Source of the DNA: an uncultured Collinsella sp. | GTDB lineage: Bacteria; Actinomycetota; Coriobacteriia; Coriobacteriales; Coriobacteriaceae | Direction: 5' to 3' | Assembly (NCBI GenBank): GCA_902491415.1 | Contig: CABUHP010000040.1 | Coordinates: 1 to 10,249, forward strand | Length of the DNA: 10,249 nucleotides | In this document: piece after piece, positions 6,808 through 10,249 of the stretch | Position numbering within the stretch: the stretch's first letter is position 1 | Layout: each line of letters begins with the position of its first letter | Translations under genes and position numbers: made by a program | The notes under the pieces: generated by a model | Databases searched by the model: none | Told to the model about the DNA's origin: nothing | The model's input: the letters and a program-made list of their open reading frames with translations, nothing else

Positions 6808-7422
6808 ATGAAACTCGGTTGCGTCATTATGGCTTCGGGCGAGGGCAAGCGGTTTGGCTCTAACAAGATGCTTGCCGATATCTATGGCGAGCCGCTGATT
6901 GCCCGGACCATCGATTCGGTTCCCCAGGGCTTTGACGCCGTAGTTTCGACGCGTTGGCCCGAGGTCGCCCAGATTTGCGAGGACAAGCATTGCCCGTGCG
7001 TGCTGCACGATGGCGAGCTGCGCAGCGAAAGCGTCCGCGCGGGTCTTTCGTGGGGGGTCGAACGCAACTGGAAAGGTTGCCTCTTTTTGCCGGGCGACCA
7101 GCCGCTCGTGAGTTCGGATTCTTTTGGGGCTATGGTTCGTGCATTTGACGAGCGTGGCCGCAAGCATCCGGTGCGTCTTGCGTGCAACGGTGAGCCTTCG
7201 AGCCCGGTGCTCTTTCCGGCGGAACTGTTCGATGCACTTATGTGTCTTGAGGGCAAGGACGGCGGCTGTTCGATCCTCAAGGACCGTACCGACGTGGTGC
7301 TGGTCGAGGCGCGTGCCTACGAGCTGTGGGACGTCGATACCGCCAAGGGACAGCAACGCATAACGGAGCATATCGCTGCCTGCTCGTATTTTGATCGCGT
7401 GGCCAACTGTATTAATCAATAA
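6808..7422 (+). CDS. mocA: Molybdenum cofactor cytidylyltransferase (MocA/YgfJ-like)
   Basis: A MobA-like nucleotidyltransferase (NTP_transf_3), 204 residues, that transfers CMP (less likely GMP) to molybdopterin to make the dinucleotide cofactor used by the xanthine-dehydrogenase family. The nucleotide loop is ASGEGKRFGSNKML (9-22), a variant of the usual LAAGxSxRFGxxK. LPGDQPL (94-100) carries the metal-binding aspartate. GEPSSPVLFPAELFDAL (128-144) and WDVDT (174-178) are typical C-terminal motifs. The start has GGGGAGG 9 bases upstream. The hyuA ribosome site overlaps its stop codon, so the two are co-transcribed and probably coupled. With yqeB and yqeC close by, it should serve a selenium-dependent molybdenum hydroxylase encoded outside the window. 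CMP rather than GMP specificity is inferred from family context. Confidence 0.9.
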   Translation: MKLGCVIMASGEGKRFGSNKMLADIYGEPLIARTIDSVPQGFDAVVSTRWPEVAQICEDKHCPCVLHDGELRSESVRAGLSWGVERNWKGCLFLPGDQPLVSSDSFGAMVRAFDERGRKHPVRLACNGEPSSPVLFPAELFDALMCLEGKDGGCSILKDRTDVVLVEARAYELWDVDTAKGQQRITEHIAACSYFDRVANCINQ

Positions 7423-7430
7423 GGAGCAAC

Positions 7431-8798
7431 ATGATCATCATCAAAAACGGCGCGCTCGTGACGCCCCAGGGGCTTCGCCGCGCCGATCTTGCCATGGAGG
7501 GCGACAAGATTGTGCGGATTGCCGCGGCGATTGAGCCGGCCGAGGGCGATACCGTCGAGGATGCCGTGGGCTGTTGGGTGTTCCCCGGCTTTATCGACGG
7601 CCACACGCACATGCAGTGCTGGACTGGCATGGATTGGACAGCCGATAGCTTTGAAACCGGCACGCGTGCGGCTGCCTGCGGCGGTACGACGACCATCGTG
7701 GACTACGCGACGGCCGATCGCGGCGTGACCATGCCCGACGCCCTTGCCGAGTGGCATCGCCGTGCCGACGGAACCTGCACGGCCAACTACGCCTTTCATA
7801 TGGCATTCGCCGAGTGGAATGAGCGCAACCGCGCCGATCTTTCGGCTATGCGCGAGGCGGGCGTATCGTCGTTTAAGACCTACTTTGCCTACGATCATTT
7901 GCGCCTGGACGATGCCGAGACGCTCGAGGTGCTCGAGGAGCTCAAGCGTATTGGCGGCATACTGTGCGTGCATTGCGAGAACGGTACGCTGGTGAATGAG
8001 CTGCAGAAGCGCGTGTACGAGCAGGGGATTCATGGGCCCGAGGGGCATGCGCTCAGCCGTCCGGACGCGTGCGAGGGTGAGGCCGTGAGCCGCCTGCTGT
8101 ATCTGGCGCACCTGGCCGGGGACGCTCCGGTCAACGTGGTGCACCTTTCGACCAAGCTGGGGCTCGAGGCCATCCGTGCTGCCAAAGCGCGCGGGCAGAA
8201 GAATATCTATGTCGAGACCTGCCCCCAGTATCTGATGCTCGACGACACCTGTTATCTGGAGCAGGGCGAGGACGGCTTTGCGGGTGCCAAGTATGTGATG
8301 AGTCCGCCGCTGCGCCATGCGGGTGACCGTGCAGCCCTGCGCGAGGCGCTTGTGGCCGGCGAGATCGATACGATTGCGACCGACCACTGCAGCTTTAACC
8401 TGCACGGGCAAAAGGACCGCGGGCGCGACGACTTCCGCGCGATTCCCAACGGCGGGCCCGGCGTGGAGCATCGTCCCGTCGCGATTGCCACGAGCTTTGA
8501 GGGCCAGCTGGGCCCCGAGGACCTTTGCCGCCTGATGAGCGAGAGCCCGGCGCGCGTGTTTGGCATGTACCCGCGCAAGGGCTGTCTTGCCGAGGGCTCC
8601 GATGCCGATGTGTGCGTGTGGGATCCCCAGGCGCGCTGGACCATTCGCGCGGCGACACAGCATCAGGCTGTGGACTACACGCCGCTCGAGGGTTTTGAGG
8701 CACATGGCCGCGCCAAGGCCGTGTTTGTGAACGGCGTGCTGGTGGCGCGCGATGGCGAGCCCACCGGAGCCCAGCCCGGTCGCTACGTGCCCCGCTAG
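7431..8798 (+). CDS. hyuA: Dihydropyrimidinase/hydantoinase-family cyclic amidohydrolase (HyuA/YgeZ)
   Basis: A 455-residue amidohydrolase with a two-metal TIM-barrel site, cytosolic. It hydrolyses a cyclic ureide or amide ring to a ureido acid. Visible site residues are H58 and H60 in GFIDGHTHM, the lysine expected to be carboxylated K149 in SSFKTYFAY, H181 in VHCEN, H238 in VVHLST, and D318 in ATDHC. ETCPQYL (262-268) and FRAIPNGGPGVEHR (335-348) are family signatures. AAGGAG at 7421-7426 overlaps the mocA stop and lies 4 bases before the ATG, so the start is firm. E. coli HyuA (YgeZ) acts on aryl hydantoins in the laboratory, but the surrounding genes point to a purine-derived ring such as a hydantoin or imidazolone. 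Family is sure; natural substrate is inferred. Confidence 0.94.
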   Translation: MIIIKNGALVTPQGLRRADLAMEGDKIVRIAAAIEPAEGDTVEDAVGCWVFPGFIDGHTHMQCWTGMDWTADSFETGTRAAACGGTTTIVDYATADRGVTMPDALAEWHRRADGTCTANYAFHMAFAEWNERNRADLSAMREAGVSSFKTYFAYDHLRLDDAETLEVLEELKRIGGILCVHCENGTLVNELQKRVYEQGIHGPEGHALSRPDACEGEAVSRLLYLAHLAGDAPVNVVHLSTKLGLEAIRAAKARGQKNIYVETCPQYLMLDDTCYLEQGEDGFAGAKYVMSPPLRHAGDRAALREALVAGEIDTIATDHCSFNLHGQKDRGRDDFRAIPNGGPGVEHRPVAIATSFEGQLGPEDLCRLMSESPARVFGMYPRKGCLAEGSDADVCVWDPQARWTIRAATQHQAVDYTPLEGFEAHGRAKAVFVNGVLVARDGEPTGAQPGRYVPR

Positions 8799-8799
8799 C

Positions 8800-8820
8800 A
8801 GGGGGAGTGCCGGACCCCCT
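8800..8820 (+). terminator. Short GC hairpin after hyuA
   Basis: AGGGGG (8800-8805) and CCCCCT (8815-8820) form a perfect 6-bp stem with a 9-base loop, starting right after the hyuA stop codon. There is no T-run. Only 3 bases separate it from the large inverted repeat at 8824-8892, so the two hairpins form a tandem structure at the end of the transcript. Confidence 0.4.
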
Positions 8821-8823
8821 CCG

Positions 8824-8892
8824 CAGTTGCGGTGAAATACGGACTGTTTGCGGCCGTCATGCAGCCAAACAGTCCGTATTTCACCGCAACTG
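8824..8892. repeat. Perfect 27-bp inverted repeat with 15-base loop between hyuA and yqeC
   Basis: The left arm (8824-8850) begins CAGTTGCGGTGAAATACGG, and the right arm (8866-8892) is its exact reverse complement, ending CCGTATTTCACCGCAACTG. All 27 pairs match. The loop is 8851-8865. Symmetry stops at once outside the arms. It lies 25 bases after the hyuA stop and 15 bases after the yqeC stop on the other strand, so it could stop transcription from both sides, but it has no T-run on either strand. The perfect arms also resemble a genome-wide palindromic repeat unit. In RNA it would be a 27-bp duplex, a good RNase III-type target. Confidence 0.9.
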
Positions 8893-8907
8893 ACGAGATG
8901 GGGCCGG

Positions 8908-9642
8908 CTACTTGAGGCTGGTGGCGACGATGGGGCGGTCGAGAGCTGCTTCGAAGCGGTCGGCCATCGTGGGATCGCTGAGCGTGTCGACTTGGTTGAG
9001 CATGACGCGTGCGGTGCTGAGTCCCAGCGCCTGCATCTCGGCATTGAGCACCTGGGCGACGCGCTCGGGCGTGGCGATGTCGGTGAGCTCGCAGCCGCAA
9101 CGCACGCAAAAGAGCTCGGGGCGGTGGACGGCTTCGTTGATGGGCTTGTCGAACCCCGAGGCGCCGACGATCCAGACGATGTTGGCGGTGCCAGAGGGGA
9201 TCACCGGCTCCCAGGCGGCGTGGGCCTTGAGCGGGAGCCGCTTGCTGCCGTCCGCCTCGGCCAAGACGTAGTTAAAGCGCTGTGCCAGCTCGCCGGGCGG
9301 CTCGGCGGGGGCGGAGAGCTTGCCTGTCTCCGGGTCCAAGACGCCTGCCTGGCAGATGCTTCTGCGCGCAAGGCCCGCGCATGCCTCGCAGGTGCAGCCG
9401 GGAACATGCAGGGTCCCCGGCTTCCAAGGCGCGGCGTCCAGGCGACGACTCGACCCGTCCCATGGCACGCCGGCGACGGGAAACATGTGCGTGGTGGTGC
9501 AGAGGAGCACGCGGCCGCCAGCGCGCATGAGCTCAAGACCCAGCGTTTTGAGCAACGTCGACTTGCCGCCGCTGCCGATAATCGCGGTAATGCCCGGCTC
9601 GATCCTGAGCGCCGAGGCAAGATTGCCGCTAACCGTTTCCAT
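8908..9642 (-). CDS. yqeC: YqeC, selenium-dependent molybdenum hydroxylase accessory protein
   Basis: A 244-residue P-loop protein of the YqeC family, thought to help mature selenium-dependent molybdenum hydroxylases. The Walker A loop is GSGGKST (23-29). TTTHMF (49-54) and EADGSKRLPLKAH (129-141) are the family signatures, the latter holding the Walker B-like acidic residues. NQVD (216-219) resembles a nucleotide-base motif. Two cysteine groups stand out: C83, C85, C88 in CTCEAC, with C97 nearby, and C179, C182, C184 in FCVRCGC. They could bind a metal together. The ATG at 9642 has only a weak site (GGTGA) upstream, but it places the P-loop at the usual distance. The gene converges with hyuA and diverges from yqeB. 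The exact biochemical step is not established, as far as I know. Confidence 0.88.
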   Translation of the reverse strand: METVSGNLASALRIEPGITAIIGSGGKSTLLKTLGLELMRAGGRVLLCTTTHMFPVAGVPWDGSSRRLDAAPWKPGTLHVPGCTCEACAGLARRSICQAGVLDPETGKLSAPAEPPGELAQRFNYVLAEADGSKRLPLKAHAAWEPVIPSGTANIVWIVGASGFDKPINEAVHRPELFCVRCGCELTDIATPERVAQVLNAEMQALGLSTARVMLNQVDTLSDPTMADRFEAALDRPIVATSLK

Positions 9643-9655
9643 CTGTTCACCGCCG

Positions 9656-9672
9656 TATAATACTGTGATAAT
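9656..9672. promoter_or_regulatory. AT-rich overlapping promoter area between yqeC and yqeB
   Basis: On the plus strand there is a perfect TATAAT (9656-9661) and an extended-type TGTGATAAT (9664-9672). On the minus strand TATTAT occurs twice (rc of 9657-9662 and 9669-9674). No good -35 boxes are seen. The 102-base gap 9643-9744 must drive both divergent genes, and these are the only consensus-like -10 elements in it. yqeB also has a strong ribosome site, GGGAGGTG at 9729-9736. Confidence 0.45.
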
Positions 9673-9682
9673 AAATAATCAT

Positions 9683-9712
9683 CAGAGTAGCGGTCGAACC
9701 GCTTTTGCTCTG
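9683..9712. promoter_or_regulatory. Nested dyad in the yqeC-yqeB intergenic region
   Basis: AGCGGT and ACCGCT (9689-9703, 3-base centre CGA) form a perfect 6-bp dyad. CAGAG (9683-9687) and CTCTG (9708-9712) add an outer 5-bp dyad around it. In yqeB mRNA it would be a leader hairpin followed partly by TTTT, so attenuation is possible. As DNA it could be an operator shared by both genes. It does not resemble the AACAAA-N3-TTTGTT sites. Confidence 0.45.
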
Positions 9713-9744
9713 CTCAAACCGTAGCACAGGGAGGTGCCCCGGGA

Positions 9745-10249
9745 ATGCTCGTTTATGTTCGCGGCGCCGGCGATATCGCCACGGGCGTCGCCGCTCGCTT
9801 GGTGCGCGCCAGCGTGTCGGTTGTCATGGCCGATATCGCGGTTCCCACGTGCATCCGTCGCACAATCAGTTTTTGCGAGGCCATTCGCCTGGGCGAGGTC
9901 CAGGTCGAGGGCATTCGCGCTCGCTTGGCGCAGACGCCGGCAGAGGCGCTTGCAATTACCGAGGCCGGAGACGTCGCCGTCGTGGTAGACCCCCAGGCCA
10001 AGATGCTCGACGAACTGAAACCCGCTGCCGTGGTCGACGCGATTTTGGCCAAGCGCAACCTGGGTACCACGCGCGACATGGCGCCTGCCGTCATCGCCGT
10101 GGGGCCGGGCTTTACCGCGCCGGTTGACTGCGACGCCGTGGTCGAAACCATGCGCGGGCATTTCCTGGGCCGTGTCATTACCCAGGGTTCGCCCCAACCC
10201 AACACGGGCGTGCCGGGCATTATCGCTGGCTATGGAAGAGAGCGCGTTA
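9745..10249 (+). CDS. yqeB: YqeB (EF2563-type) selenium-dependent molybdenum hydroxylase system protein, partial
   Basis: The first 168 residues are present; the window ends inside the gene. The N-terminus MLVYVRGAGDIATGVAARL has the Rossmann-like GAGDxATG loop (7-14) of the family. RRTISFCEAI (38-47), VVVDP (79-83), and the long conserved end region with VGPGFTAPVDCDAVVETMRG (119-138) and PQPNTGVPG (150-158) confirm the match. EF2563-type members are genetic markers of selenium-dependent molybdenum hydroxylases and occur where selD is present. The ATG at 9745 has GGGAGGTG 8 bases upstream. Divergence from yqeC over a shared control region suggests joint control. Genes for the hydroxylase itself, and perhaps ygfK and ssnA, are expected nearby on one side of this cluster. 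Confidence 0.9.
   Translation, partial: MLVYVRGAGDIATGVAARLVRASVSVVMADIAVPTCIRRTISFCEAIRLGEVQVEGIRARLAQTPAEALAITEAGDVAVVVDPQAKMLDELKPAAVVDAILAKRNLGTTRDMAPAVIAVGPGFTAPVDCDAVVETMRGHFLGRVITQGSPQPNTGVPGIIAGYGRERV

Noticed and set aside
5662..7419. 585-codon open frame on the minus strand over arcC and mocA
   Set aside because: It spans two clear plus-strand genes and a terminator and shows no recognisable domain.
8824..8892. Inverted repeat as terminal repeats of a transposable element
   Set aside because: Only 15 bases lie between the arms, no transposase is present, and no target-site duplication is visible; a palindromic repeat or terminator fits better.
7416..9044. 542-codon open frame on the minus strand over hyuA and the inverted repeat
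   Set aside because: It runs through the perfect inverted repeat and the yqeC end, and its translation has no domain features.
8848..9660. 270-codon plus-strand frame opposite yqeC
   Set aside because: The minus-strand frame has the P-loop and the YqeC signatures; this one is its shadow.

Overview
The window is high-GC bacterial DNA, tightly packed with genes, and looks like a chromosomal catabolic island. The mix of proteins and the codon use (GC-rich third positions, with AT-rich intergenic control regions) suggest an anaerobic gut actinobacterium of the Coriobacteriia, most likely Collinsella or a close relative. That assignment is inference from protein style; no rRNA or other marker lies in the window.

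Layout: (1) Positions 1-532 (minus) hold the start of an unrecognised protein with an Ala/Pro-rich linker, cut by the window edge and with its own -10 box. (2) Positions 656-1309 (minus) hold a YheO/DauR-type regulator (PAS_6 plus HTH_22 domains). (3) The 277-base divergent control region 1310-1586 carries two near-identical palindromes, AACAAA-N3-TTTGTT, exactly 51 bases apart. (4) A plus-strand operon at 1587-6630 has dpaL/ygeX (diaminopropionate ammonia-lyase), ygeY (M20 amidohydrolase), ygeW (knotted carbamoyltransferase) and arcC/yqeA (carbamate kinase). It ends in a strong hairpin. (5) A second plus-strand unit at 6808-8798 has mocA/ygfJ (molybdopterin cytidylyltransferase) and hyuA/ygeZ (dihydropyrimidinase family). 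(6) Between this unit and the convergent gene yqeC lies a perfect 27-bp inverted repeat. (7) yqeC (minus, 8908-9642) and yqeB (plus, from 9745, cut by the window end) diverge from an AT-rich region with a nested dyad. Both belong to the maturation system of selenium-dependent molybdenum hydroxylases.

How the genes work together: the eight enzyme and maturation genes are the same set as the ygeW-ygeX-ygeY-hyuA-yqeA-yqeB-yqeC-mocA block of Escherichia coli, in a different order and under a different type of regulator. This set is tied to anaerobic purine (urate/xanthine) breakdown in gut bacteria. The likely logic is as follows. A molybdenum hydroxylase outside the window, matured by MocA, YqeB and YqeC, handles the purine ring. 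HyuA opens a cyclic ureide. YgeW and YgeY remove carbamoyl groups from ureido intermediates. YqeA turns carbamoyl phosphate into ATP. DpaL splits 2,3-diaminopropionate into pyruvate and ammonia. Family assignments are secure; the exact intermediates are inference.

No tRNA, rRNA, CRISPR array, insertion sequence or riboswitch was seen.
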